Shown here: in pieces, positions 13,077 through 23,859 of the stretch
How positions within the stretch are numbered: position 1 is the first letter of the stretch
Layout of the letters: each line of letters opens with the position of its first letter
NCBI RefSeq assembly: GCF_947507565.1
Contig: NC_089184.1
Location: 2,728,001 to 2,792,000, forward strand
Direction: 5' to 3'
From: Oscarella lobularis
Lineage: Eukaryota; Porifera; Homoscleromorpha; Homosclerophorida; Oscarellidae
Length of the DNA stretch: 64,000 nt
Notes under the pieces: generated by a model
What the model was told of the DNA's origin: nothing
Seen by the model: the letters and a program-made list of their open reading frames with translations, nothing else
Databases searched by the model: none
Position numbers and translations under genes: made by a program

Positions 13077-13085
13077 GCGACTCTA
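13077..13085 (+). repeat. Target site duplication of the MITE (left)
   Basis: GCGACTCTA, repeated exactly at 13436-13444 on the other side of the element. Confidence 0.85.
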
Positions 13086-13435
13086 TAGCCTCGTCTCAGA
13101 CCCTCTCTCGCTTTCCCGGACGTCCCTCACAAGAGAGAAAGGGTCTGGGATGGTACCGCCCACTATTGCCCCGCCTATCTAGTCAAACCCTTCTTTTCTA
13201 CGTGTCTCAGCATTCGAGCGAAGCCTATTGAGACGTTTACCGTGCTTCCGCTTTTTGTCGCGGCCTCTCGAGAAGAGTTCTGTAAAGCATTGCGTCACAG
13301 GACGTCGCAAGTAGGGCTATTTATTGTAGTTTTGTCCCTACAGTAGGGACAGTTAATTAGGGCGGTACCATCCCAGACCCTTTCTCGCTTGTGAGGGACA
13401 TCCGGGAAAGCGAGAGAGGGTCTGAGACGAGGCTA
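13086..13435. mobile_element. 350-bp MULE-like MITE with 76-bp inverted ends
   Basis: The left end (13086-13161, TAGCCTCGTCTCAGACCC...) and the right end (13360-13435) are inverted copies over about 76 bp with two mismatches. Direct flanks GCGACTCTA at 13077-13085 and 13436-13444 are a perfect 9-bp target site duplication. Long terminal inverted repeats plus a 9-bp duplication are the hallmark of Mutator-like (MULE) elements. The ~200-bp interior has no coding potential, so it is non-autonomous. The near-identical ends and perfect duplication indicate a fairly recent insertion into an already degenerate TBC-like fragment. Confidence 0.85.
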
Positions 13436-13685
13436 GCGACTCTACGACGTGTCCTCCGGCAAGACCTTGGTCGGAAGACGCTGTAGCGGTCCTAAAGTTA
13501 TGGCCTGAAACGTCAGCAGCGAGAAAAGTCAAGACGTGGACGCGCAAGGCCGTTCCGTCGACGATTCGCCTCGATTTGTGGCTCAAAAGCGCCGGAGCTG
13601 TTTGTCTATCAAAACTGAAACATAACAAAACTGAAACATTTAGGCAAAAGCATCAGCTAGCACAAGCAACGCAAAGAGTTAGATA

Positions 13686-16600
13686 TTAAATCCATACTTG
13701 GACTTTAATTTCACCTGAATCCTTTGACGACTGCCGCTGCTGAGAATTGATCTCGTTACCCCAACCGTTGTAAAGCGCAAAAATGCGGCCTCCACTTCTG
13801 CCATCATTTCTGTCAGGAACCCAAATGCGAACGCTGTTTTCGTTGAAGGCATAAAGCACGCCACCGTAATCAGCAGCTTCGTCTTCTCCGGTCGCTGCCC
13901 CGACGCCCTCAAAAATAAATCCAGCGTTATTGGGCACAAGCGCGCGGGAGAGAACGGTCACTTTCAACGGCAAAGTGCCAAGATTGTGATTCAACTCTGT
14001 AAAAGAAGCAACTCCGCTTTGAGATGACATCGTAAACCAGCTGCTTTCCCAAGCTGGCTTAAGCACCCGTTCGTTATCTGCTGACCACGCTTGAACAGTG
14101 ACGTTGGCGGTATGAGAAGCTTGTCCATTCTTTTCTCCCTCCGGGCCTCCCCAGCCGTCTGTCACGAACACAATACGTCCATCTGTTGAGACTTTGTTCT
14201 TTGTTGGAGCCCACAGGCGCACGTCAGATGAATTGTACGCAAAAACAAGTCCACCGTACGAAAAATACTTTATTATATCATACCCAGTCGGTGCTCCAAT
14301 TCCTTCGAAAATAAATCCGATGTTATTACCATCAACAGCTTTGGTGAGAACGCGACACTGGGATGGATAATCTCTAAAACTCTGAGAAGGCAGTTGAAGT
14401 TCTTTGAAGGAGTTTGACCCGTCATTTGATTTCATTTCAAACCAGTCGACAGCGTAGTTGGGTTCTCCGTCAGGGTAATTAATCCAAGCCATGACTTTTA
14501 TTTCAGCATTGTGTGAAAACTGCGCATTCTTTTCTCCTCCCCATCCGTCGCCAGTCATTATAATGTGGCCTATCTTCCAGTTAGAAACGTCAGGAGCCCA
14601 AAGTTTAATAATGGTTTCGTTGTAAGCAAAAACGACACCTCCGTAATTGTCTTTCTCATCGTCTCCGGGTGCAGCTCCAACTCCGTTGAACACGTACCCT
14701 TTGTTTGCGCCGTCAGTTGCTCTGACGAATGTAGCGACGCGACGAGGAAAGGTGCCAAAATTATGAGATAATATTTTAAAGGAGTCACTGCCCGCTTGCG
14801 ATGTAAATTTGATCCACCCCGAGTCGTAGTCTGGTGATGGATAGCCTGCACAATGCGCATGCATAAAAGTTGGTACGAGTTACATGACTAAGGTTACCTG
14901 TCACGTTGAAGACAAATTCTTTAACTGTAGCTTTTCCATGTTCGCTGATTGCAATTACCATGAAATTAAACGTGGCTGTACCTCGCACGCCATTTGAATT
15001 TTTCGGCACGAGATTTGAAGTGAGTTCTCCTGTTATAACACCGGTTGTTTTGTTCATCATAAAATTGGGAGGGAAATTGCAGTTGCATTTTAGCATAGTG
15101 TAGCTGACAGAATAGCCAAAAGGATCCTTTACGAAGAAAGTCAATAAAAAATGTTATTGTGAGCTTCACATTATACCTCAGCTGCAATTCTCCAAGAAAT
15201 TTTTGAAGACGAAGTCACAGCGTATGTGCCCAAGAAACTTTCGTTTAGCCATTGAGGTGGTTCACTTTCAACAATCTTTTCTAGCATTTCAAATCTTGAA
15301 ACGAGGTTGTGCAAAACAGTTTCGTTTGCGCCTTGACCGCTAACACCGGGAGCACCTGCATGAAAAAAAGGCAAAGCTTTATAAAAGAACTATGAGAAAG
15401 CGTATATATAAAACTAAAACGTAACACAATTCAAACGTTTGATTGTAGCCACAGTAAGGATGGTAACCGCTTTAAAGTTTTAGACTGCATACTGTATTTT
15501 ATTGACTATGTTCTCCTACTTCTTTGTGCTTTTACTTTTACGAGTCTCTTACCAGTATCTCCCTTAGTTCCTTTTTGTCCAGACTCTCCCTTTGGACCGG
15601 GATCACCCTGTATGCAAAATATTGCCTGTTTGCTATATATATCTCACGCTGAAAGTAGATTCTTAGTGCAGACAGTTTTACCCTCGCTTTTCCTTCGAAA
15701 CGAGTTTATTACGAAAGGTAGTGCTGCGTCTTTGAAGCGCATTCATTTCGCGATGTTTCTATTGGCGCTACATTTCGGTTCTAGGCTTAGATAGCGCCGC
15801 AGCCGGTGAAAGACAGCCACGCCCTCCCACTTCCGTTTTTAGCTAGTTTCTCAACTAAATTTAAACTTTTTGATATTTTTAACCGCTATCAAAAACGCTG
15901 ATGCTTATAACAGGATTCTGTGCAATCGGCCTTTTGAAATAGCTTTTTAACAAAAACTAGAGTGTTTTTTCCAAAAGAAACTTCGTTTAGCGTTTAGCTA
16001 GTTTCTTAATCATTTTAGCCTTATTCAAGTTCTAGTTTTATCCTACGTGTTACCTAAGGTCGTCTCTACAATTGGCCAAAGTTGTTAGAGTTTACAGCTT
16101 TGTTTAGCCAAAATATTTGCGACTAAAGCTCCTCGTGCTGAACGACGTAGATCTGAATGAACGCGAGGAACGCCGGACCAGTCTACAAACGCACTAGGAG
16201 ACACTAGGTTTTTAATCCGAGAGACTAGGAGTTCGAAGACCAATGTTTACCCTTAGAGTAAGAGTATAACGACCTAAACTTGCGGTTCCCTAAAAGGGAA
16301 CCTTGTTCTAGAAAATGTGGGAGGAGCGCTTTCTTCGTTTAATGGCTTAATTCTGCACAAACATGTCATTAAACTAAAGAAGAAGAAGCGCTGTACTAAA
16401 ATCTACTTTTAGTATGAGGCGGACTGTATGTATCTCCCAGTCTGTCTTACTAACTTTGTCTCCTTTAGGAGAGTTCGAGGAGGCCGGATCAAAAACCACG
16501 CCGTCGATGATCACCTTACCACCATTTCCTGGTGACAGTCGAATGTCTTTGTTGTCCGGAGTGAAAACCTTCAGGTGGCCTTCAATAGTCTTGATACTAG

Positions 16601-17100
16601 GGCTAAAACGTAAAAATATAATGTGTCGCTTTTTGCCCGTCAAAGTCTGTGTACGCGCTAACTAAGGACCAATCAGGACTCTCTTCTGAACATGAAGTCA
16701 ATCTGTTTACCGATTGAGTGCAAACTATGCATCTATCGCACGTGATACGCCGAGCTCATATCTCTACAGAAATGAATTGAAAAAGCTAAGCTTAGCACAC
16801 CGGTTGTCAATAGAGTATGATGATATGGAAACCGGTTGATGCGCTTCTGGTGCAAAAGAAGGCAAAATGATTTGAAATGAGAGCTTTACAGGAACACTTT
16901 CGCACAAACGGGAGAGCCGTTTGCATCTGATCTAGCTTCACTTACTATGTAGCTGCAAAAGAGTCTTGAACAGAGTCTTGCAGAGCGCACAGAAGCACTA
17001 TTGCCCATATGCAAAGCATCGCTGGAGTGTTGCCAACAAAACAATGCGCGCGCATACAATCAACACAGCAGGAGACACCATAGATGCATGCGTTCTGCAT
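13686..17100 (-). CDS. Type II membrane collagen-like protein with three repeated C-terminal domains
   Basis: Exons read as 17100-16946, 16602-16455, 15607-15553, 15355-15177, 15126-14898 and 14845-13686, with phases that join cleanly. A hydrophobic segment near the N terminus (AMLCIWAIVLLCAL) is a signal anchor. Next come a region (TPDNKDIRLSPGNGGKV) resembling those ahead of collagen in membrane collagens, then Gly-X-Y triplets crossing two splice sites (GDKGDPGPKGESGQKGTKG), a predicted coiled coil (NLVSRFEMLEKIVES) and a cadherin-like strand domain (NKTTGVITGEL). The C terminus has three ~125-residue repeats, each with SGVASF-type, GFIFEGVGA, YGG.(V/L)FAYN, RLWAPD and DGWGG blocks. I do not recognise that domain. 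An extracellular trimeric adhesion or recognition protein is inferred. No lesion was found. The start among several in-frame methionines is uncertain. Confidence 0.75.
15608..16454 (-). other. Large intron of the collagen-like gene
   Basis: This 847-bp intron is much longer than the ~50-60 bp norm here. It is A/T-rich, with no coding segment or recognisable element apart from short degenerate direct repeats (CGTTTAGC / TTTAGCTAG motifs). Confidence 0.5.
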
Positions 17101-17333
17101 GCGTTCTTCGCGTGATTCTATTCTCAATCCATGCAATGCTCCGATATCTATCTACCACTTCCTGATCGAGTCGGCTAGCGAAATTACAAGGCAAGTGCTT
17201 GAATGTGCAGAAATTCTTCGTCCCGGGCTTGGTTCAAGGCATTCAAATGGCTCGTGCGGCCGAGAATAGCAAAGTATATTTATCGTGGAAAGCCAAGGTA
17301 ACGCATTTTAAGTCGTCAACGATCAATAATATC

Positions 17334-18258
17334 AGACGGAGAGGGAGTATATATGTAAACTACTTGCAGCATTGTCTTTTCTCATTCTTCTCTCAATCCG
17401 ATCTAAGAGTGAGCGTCATTCATTCGTTCGTTTGTTTGATGTAGTAGGCTTCCTGAGGCACGGTTTTCCTGCTCAGCTGCTATTCGTCTCGCATTCCACG
17501 GAGGCTTTCCTCCCTTCTTTCGCGTCGCTTTTCGTCGTTTCCTTGCTTTCTTAAGCGCCTTCATTCACTTTCATATGCTGGCTCCGCACGAATGGCCATA
17601 TAATGGAGCCAGAGCCTTCGTCCATAGGGGCAAATTTGCGGAGGAGTGCTTACCGTGCGTTATTTTCAAAGAAACCGTCGCGAAAGAGCAAAGAATCTTC
17701 GCTAATCGACGATGCTGACCTCCGAATTAAGGAAAAGACGATGCGATCACGAAAGCGTAGAATTCCCGAAAGGGGCCTCACATACCACCCCCTCGAACGC
17801 CTATCCCAGCCCGTCGAACGCGCCGTAACGATCGAAAACGAGTTGCATCAAGTCAGAGAGCAACGAAAGTGGCGTCGAGCGTTTGAAAAAGACTCGAGGA
17901 AGGTCAGTTCCGCTAGATCAACGAGAAACGGTACGCGAAACGCGAAGCGAAGTGGCGATTTTTCTATTCGAAGACTATCCAGACTTTTTCGAAACTTATG
18001 ATCGAGGATTCGAACCCCCAAGCGGCCAAACGGCCGTACCAATCCAATATAAAGGATCGCGCAGCAAACTTGAGAAAAATGTACACGTAAGAAAAATTGG
18101 AAGTTTCATTAGAAAGCCACGTACAGGAGGATCGTTCTTTTAGGGGGATGAGTCTCTTGTTGTAGCAGATTTCGGATGCGTGGAGCCTCCGTCAGACTCA
18201 GCGCACTCTTTTGATTTCTCGACCTTTTTGGTCGGCGAACGTGAGAGGTTTGTTGTTG
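17334..18258 (+). repeat. Dispersed repeat R2, copy 2
   Basis: Second copy of the 11698-12670 repeat, same orientation, with the same order of landmarks: GAGCGTCATTCATTCGTTCG, GTTGCATCAAGTCAGAGAGC, then the tRNA-type B box GATTCGAACCCC near 18010. A 132-codon open frame (17603-18001) lies inside it but is not kept in the other copy. Confidence 0.65.
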
Positions 18259-20150
18259 TTGTGCAGTGTTACCCGCTAACCTTTTTTTCTTGTTAGGTGT
18301 CTTTGGAGTCAAAGTCAAAGGGAATACTCGAGTCGACCCAGTCGCTGTCTTCGACGCTGATGAGGCCGATGAGCTGTCCACCTATTCTTACGGAGTCATG
18401 AACTCTTTTTATAATAGCTTGGAGTTCTATAGATTTGTAGATTATTTGTAGGGCTAAAAGTTGGCGTTTTTATTTATAAGGGAAAATGGGGCTATTTTCA
18501 TCACCAAGACATCTCCACGTATTCTACTTCGACGTTTTGATATTGGCTGCGTATGGGATTTTATTAGTATGTGCTATTGATTTCTGTTGTCAAGATGAAG
18601 CGTCACCATGGAAAATGATGGCGAAAAGATGTCCCGTTCATCCACGCAGCTTTCACGTGAGGGCACGCGACTGCGGTGCGGCAGAATTCACGCGTTCTCT
18701 ATGTATGAGTTTCACACTTTCTCTGATAGGATTGGTCTGTTTGTGCGACACTCATTTTCTCTGCTTGAAAATCGACGAAAGCGGACGCTTCGCGCGCGCG
18801 CTGTGCTCTTGCACGCGCGCTCGCGCGGCGCTCTCGCACGCACCTCGGATCAAGACCGGGAGCGCCCTCACGTGAGCTTCACAACTCCATAAAGGGTCAC
18901 CTGTTCCCACGATTCACGCGAGTTCGCACCCTCTCTTATTCGTTATTTGCGCGTGATCGCAGCGTCATTCTCGGCTAAAGCGATCAACAGAGCGGACGCA
19001 GTCTGGTACGCTCTCTCGCAAACGGGGGCCGGCCACGCCAACGTTTACTTCATTCGCCGGGGCTGCCGAGAAAGAGGCTTTTCGCCGCGAGGCCAGCCTT
19101 AAAGCCAATCAACGAGCGGAGGGGATAGCGGAGTCGGCCGGTAAGTGAAGATAGATGAGGCAATTTCGTAACGATCGAATCGAGCTCGGACTCATTGCGC
19201 GCTTTCTCTCGTTGCAGCGATTCCCCGCGCAGTCCTTGCGAAGAACTGCGCCCTGGGCGAAAGAACAACAACGCCGCGTGGCCGCGCGACGGTAAGTCGC
19301 GTTGCGCGTCGATCGCGTCGCAATCGACTAATCGCTCGTTTTTTTCGTAGATCGTTGCGCTGTGCGAGCGATCAACGCGCGTCGGACGTATTTGGACTCG
19401 GCTACATCGTCGCTCGTCGTTGGTAAGTAACACGACTCGGAATTGTCATTTTGACGTGCGTAACTGGATCTCCCGTTTCTTTACAGCTGTCAAACGCCTG
19501 CTGCACGTGCCAAGAAAACCGGATGCGATGTGACGTTGATGAAGACGTGACGTTGACGAAAATGTGACGTAGACGAAGATGACAAGGGAAGACACGCCTA
19601 TGAGGTTTTGTGCGTAATATACAGGCCCCTGTGGTGTAGGCGTACACGTAAGGGCGGGGTTCTCTGGCACGTCACATGTAAGCGATTGCACGTTACCGCC
19701 GTTCGAGGGCCCGAGTCGTAGCGCACCAGGGGGCGGGAGGGCGCTCGTGTGCCTGACGGCGGCGGTTAACAGCATGACGCTTAATCCATCATACTCTTAC
19801 CACATGTACGCCATAGAGGAAATATTTGTCCTCGCGCACATGTACGCCTCCGTGAAAATATCAAATATTAAGACCCACTAATCTAAAACATTTTATTAAT
19901 ATTACGTATAAATATTCACAATAATGTGCGTGGCAGAGAACGTAGTGGGGACTGCATCATCATTCTGCGCCGGCGCGCAGCTACCCTTAGCGTATGCATC
20001 ACTACGATAGTATGCACAGGTCCATGCATCCCTTGCACTAAGGTTTAGGGCGGCTGTCAGTAGGTAGGGCGGATCCTAATTTGCTCTGGGTGAGTGAGCA
20101 GGAGATAGGTTATAGTGTAGTTAGGCTTGACCCCTAACATGCTGTAGCTG
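18259..20150. other. Intergenic, no supported gene
   Basis: Several short open frames overlap on both strands at 18.5-19.8 kb. None shows a recognisable motif, a splice-linked continuation or a consistent frame. The part at 18780-18840 is CpG-rich (GCGCGCGCGC tract) and could be promoter-like. A cluster of GACGT/GACGTTGA copies lies at 19530-19580. Confidence 0.35.
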
Positions 20151-20214
20151 GCAGCCGCCACCCACATTAGACCATTTTTCAATGGATTTCTGAGGTAATC
20201 TAGGTTGATTGCAG

Positions 20215-20920
20215 AATATAGGATAATTATCTAGGTCAATGGAGTAATGAGGTACTCTAGGTTTTAATTGTTTAAACCATGTGCCTAATTTATATTTTAG
20301 ATCAATGGATTATTGAGGTACTCTAGGTTTTAAATTCGTTAAACCACGTAGCTAATTCGTCATTTAGGTTTTAATTACCTATTTAATTTGCATTTAAGGG
20401 TATGACGTGTATGTAATCTTTTTTTTAGGTATTTAAAAAACCACGTGACTAATGCAAATTTTAGGAAAGTAGTGTACTATGTCTTTAGAGTAGGGACGTA
20501 ATATACTAGGTTTTCATTTCCAATCCTAATGAGGTACTCTGGCTTTTAATAGTTTAAACCACGATACTAATCCGACTTTTAGGAAAGTAATGTACTAGGC
20601 TTTTAGAGTAGGGACGTAATATACTGGGTTTCCGTTTCCAATCTTAATGAGGTACTCTAGGTTTTAATAGTGTAAACCACGTGACTAATCCGTCTTTTAG
20701 AAAAATAATGTTTTTAGAATAGAATAGGAGCGTAATGTACTAGATTTCCAATTCCACTATTTGCGACTTACACTAGGCTTTAATTTTTCTACCTTATTAC
20801 TAGGTTTTAGTTTAGAAACCTCATGCCTAACGTCCACTTCTAGGTTTTATTTTCTCTAATTAAGTCATGTGACTGACTTGCCATTGAAGAAAGTAATGTA
20901 CTAGGTCTTTCAGTAATGTA
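20215..20920. repeat. Degenerate minisatellite, unit about 120 bp
   Basis: GAGGTACTCTAGGTTTTAAT-like starts recur near 20252, 20314, 20530 and 20650. They are followed by TTTAAACCACGTGACTAATC and by GGGACGTAATATACTAGG blocks. The last three units are spaced by roughly 120 bp; earlier ones are truncated or diverged. Confidence 0.7.
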
Positions 20921-21294
20921 GTAGGTCTTCACAAATGTCCATTGGATTGTGAGATAATATAGGTGTAGATTCTTTTAAATAAATATCCAATCCGTCTTTT
21001 AGACAAATACTTTATCTTTTGTTGTATTTGTATTGTGTTTTGTTGCGTGTTGTCGTTTTTGAAATGTAAGGGATGGGAGAGGGAAACAGGTGGGGTGGAT
21101 TTGGAAAGGAAGGGAGGTTTGGGGAGGGAGGTTTGGGTTGGTGGGGATTGGAGGGGAGGGAGGGGGGGGGGGGACGCGGTAAAGATACGGGGTTTGGGTT
21201 TAATAAGTAATTTAGTAATAAATAAAATAAACACGTGAATAGTTATTGAGATACAAATTCTTTACATAAAGGGGCCCCACTTCTCACTTCCTTT

Positions 21295-21560
21295 CCCTTT
21301 GGCACTACGGTACAGTGTCGCAGCTATACTCTTATTTACTTGGCACGGTGTCGGTGCACCGTCTCCCTTTCCACGTCTAGTTGTAATTGTGCACCCTTTC
21401 CCTTCCCTGTTAAAATGTCACGGTGCGATATGGTGGGTTTATTTTCTATCCCCTGTTAGTTCTTCAGCACTTCGCGGTCTAGTCTACGTTTTAGCCCTAT
21501 CCCTTTTCCGGTGAAATGTCACGGTGTAATACGGTTAGGAGTAGGTTTTTGCTCTTCCCG
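21295..21560. repeat. Short tandem array of diverged units
   Basis: Blocks such as AATGTCACGGTG(C/T)(G/A)ATA(T/C)GG and TTCAGCACTTCGCGGTC / TTCAGCACGGGTCGG recur two or three times at roughly 110-120 bp spacing. A G-run (about 12 G) lies upstream near 21161-21172. Confidence 0.4.
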
Positions 21561-21761
21561 GTGGGAAGTGGCAGCTCTTCAGCACGGGTCGGTAAGCAGC
21601 CCCAATTTTTTTCCAGGTTTAAATATTTCTAGATGTTGCTGATGTTTGACAGAGAAGATTTGTCTGCAGGTTTCAAATTATTAATTGACTGTAGTTGTAA
21701 TTAATAAACTATCAATACATTTTGATTCTTTGTAGAGTGAGAGGCGATGACGTCAGAGGGT

Positions 21762-21827
21762 CTTAGCCCCGTGTCCAGGGTCTGTCTCCTTTACGTAACA
21801 AAGACAAGAGCCTGGGTACGGGGCTAA
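21762..21827. repeat. Inverted repeat, possible MITE remnant
   Basis: TCTTAGCCCCGTGTCCAGG on the left faces CCTGGGTACGGGGCTAAGA on the right, an imperfect ~19-bp stem around a ~28-bp loop. No target duplication could be assigned. Confidence 0.5.
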
Positions 21828-22849
21828 GAAGACGCCTAGAGGAACGAAGAACAAGGAATCGCCTGCAACGGTCATTATCGCGTAATAAAAAATCACAAAA
21901 TCGTTGCAGGATTAATGAATTAAATAATTACTTAATAATTTACCTGCTTTAGATGTTGGGAGAAGTATGAAGCAGGCGACTACTAGTGCAGGAAGACGAA
22001 GACGAAGAAATTCTGTGCAAACGGTCCATTTGGTAATTAATTAAAAACAGTTTATAATTATTTATTAATAAACTCTTCCTGTAGTGTGGTTCTTGAGCCC
22101 ACAGGTGGCCCAAACCGCTTTCACACAGCAAATCCCGGTGAGCGTTTTAGTAAATGGTTCGGCAACTCTTTCATGCTTTTCTTTCCTAGATATAGTGTTT
22201 GCGTGTGAAAGAGCCCTGCCTGGCGAGAAGCGCACTTTCTCTCTATGGATTTTGTTTGTTTGAAGGCAAGCCAGGCTTATTGGGTATGCATTCAATTTTT
22301 TACTGTTTAGCTGTACTAACTGGTGAACATCTATCCCTATAATCCGGTAAGCGCCATCTTGGCTTTCGCGGCCACGCCTTCCGAGCGACGTGTTGAAGCT
22401 GGTATGCGACGAAATCCTCCTTTTTCTCGCTTTCTCGAAGACGCCATCGCCCTTTTCGGGCATTTCGCTCCCTAAGTACGCCATTTTTACGCAAGCGGAC
22501 CCCTTTTCGAGTGTCATCGTTGTCCGGGTTTCTTGCTCGACTTCCGGGTACTTTTCCGCCTACATTCGATTTTGATGGCTCACAGAAAACGCTCTCTCTT
22601 GATTCACAGTGGCGTAGCCAGTAGGTGGGCCCGGGTAGAATAGGCCCACCCAAAAATTTTTCAAAGTATAAATGAAAAATAAGTTATTCACCTGTTATAA
22701 CCTGAATGGAAATTTCTGCTACTATATGGTAACGTTGTAGCTCTAACAAACATGTACGCCACTGATCTTGAACGCTACGCGAAAGACAACAAAACACTCT
22801 TCTATTTGTAACATGCTTATATCTTCTTCAGAACCTCCCCTTCCCTGAC

Positions 22850-23645
22850 AGCGCCGCCGCAGCCACCGCCGCAGCCACCGTCGCAGACGCCACAACATCA
22901 GAGGACAATGCTCACGACGTCGCAAGCGAGAGCTACATCAGGCGGCCCCCAACCCAGGCCTGACACGTGCAGACATGGACTCCGCGTAATTTTTCGAAAC
23001 TGTAATGTTTCTTCAGACCAACTGCAACGAGAAGAGGCAGTCGCAGACAAAGGCAAACGAGATAGGAGGTCAGCAGCCTACGAGTACTGTACAACGACTG
23101 CCCTCCACAGCCTAACCACATTGGCAAATTGGAAATCCAATGCCCCTACTGCAAAGCTCTCATATGGTCGGGTAAAACGCCTGCTTTCTGCTGTGATAAT
23201 GGAAAGTCAGTATATCAGTGCTTCCCAAGCCGCCGCCGCCGTTGGATTCCCTTTTACTAGGTGAAACAGAGAATCTCGAATTTCTTTCAAAAATAAGAAG
23301 CTGCAATTCGGCTTTCCAAATGACGTCAATGGGATGCGACAAAATTCTCTTTCTTCGTCATTGCAATTCGTGCTACAAAATCCAAGGACAAATTTACCAC
23401 CGTTTTGGCCATCTTTGTCAGGAGAATAACGAAAAGCTAAATTCGCACAAATATATTTTGTGGGAAATGAAGAAGAAGAAATCTCATTGCGTCAATCTCC
23501 TTTTGCCGGGGCTGACACCAGGAACTGTTGCATATTTGCAACAAATGCTCCACTCTCATAATTCTTACGTCGAAAGCTTAAAAATGGCTCATGAAATTTC
23601 ATTGACTAAGCAGCCGTCAAAGCTACACCGGACGCCTACAACTGG
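22850..23645 (+). pseudogene. Helitron Rep N-terminal (Helitron_like_N) relic
   Basis: The frame at 23218-23640 contains the family's landmark blocks in order: LEFLSKIRSCNSAFQMTSMG, IQGQIYHRFGHLCQ, then LQQMLHSHNSYVESLKMAHE. Upstream, Arg/Glu-rich segments (KRDRRSAAYEYCTTTALHS) match the usual lead-in of Helitron proteins. Frames switch around 23220 and 23400, and the HUH replication initiator and Pif1-type helicase are absent, so it cannot encode an active transposase. It lies wholly inside the Helitron at 22330-23785. Confidence 0.75.
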
Positions 23646-23755
23646 ACGACAAACTACGACAGTAAGCCTCCCAATTAATCACCCTACTGCACGACGCGGC
23701 CACCCTACGCAACTTCGATCGCACACAACCCTAAACAAACACGTGATACCCCACT

Positions 23756-23774
23756 GCCCGTGCGAAGCACGGGC
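23756..23774 (+). other. Helitron 3' terminal hairpin
   Basis: Perfect stem GCCCGTGC / GCACGGGC with GAA loop, followed by TGTTTAGCTAG ending the element. In Helitrons this hairpin marks the transfer termination site. Confidence 0.85.
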
Positions 23775-23859
23775 TGTTTAGCTAGTGCAGGATAAATTGA
23801 GTTCCAGGCCGAAGACATCTGGCCTAAAAGACGCCCATTTCATCCTAAGAACAACGGCA

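Larger units (their letters stand above)
12944..13630 (+). pseudogene. TBC1D24-like fragment, interrupted by a MITE
   Basis: The DNA on both sides of the inserted element at 13086-13435 matches parts of the better preserved copies at 28.3-28.6 kb (+) and 60.7-61.0 kb (-). Shared landmarks are CTCTACGACGTGTCC, AGTCAAGACGTGGACGCGC and CGTTCCGTCGACGATTCGC. In the other copies this block precedes a TBC domain. Stops and shifts occur throughout, so it is a relic. Confidence 0.55.
22330..23785 (+). mobile_element. Helitron, 1,456 bp, non-autonomous, both ends defined
   Basis: The 5' end is TCTATCCC after an A (CA|TC at 22329/22330). The 3' end is a perfect 8-bp hairpin, GCCCGTGC-GAA-GCACGGGC (23756-23774), followed 8 bp later by CTAG (23782-23785) and then a T, as Helitron ends require. 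The flanks rejoin to match an uninterrupted copy of the same host sequence at 29247-29290 (CTAACTGGTGAACA then CGCAGGATAAATTGAG), a paralogous empty site. There is no target duplication, as expected for rolling-circle insertion. The interior holds a decayed Rep N-terminal region but not the HUH nuclease or helicase. Confidence 0.85.

Noticed and set aside
17603-18001. 132-codon open frame rich in Arg/Ser
   Set aside because: Lies inside repeat R2; the frame is not maintained in the other copy.
21035-21238. Gly-rich open frame at the G-run
   Set aside because: Low-complexity purine tract; no start context or homologous features.
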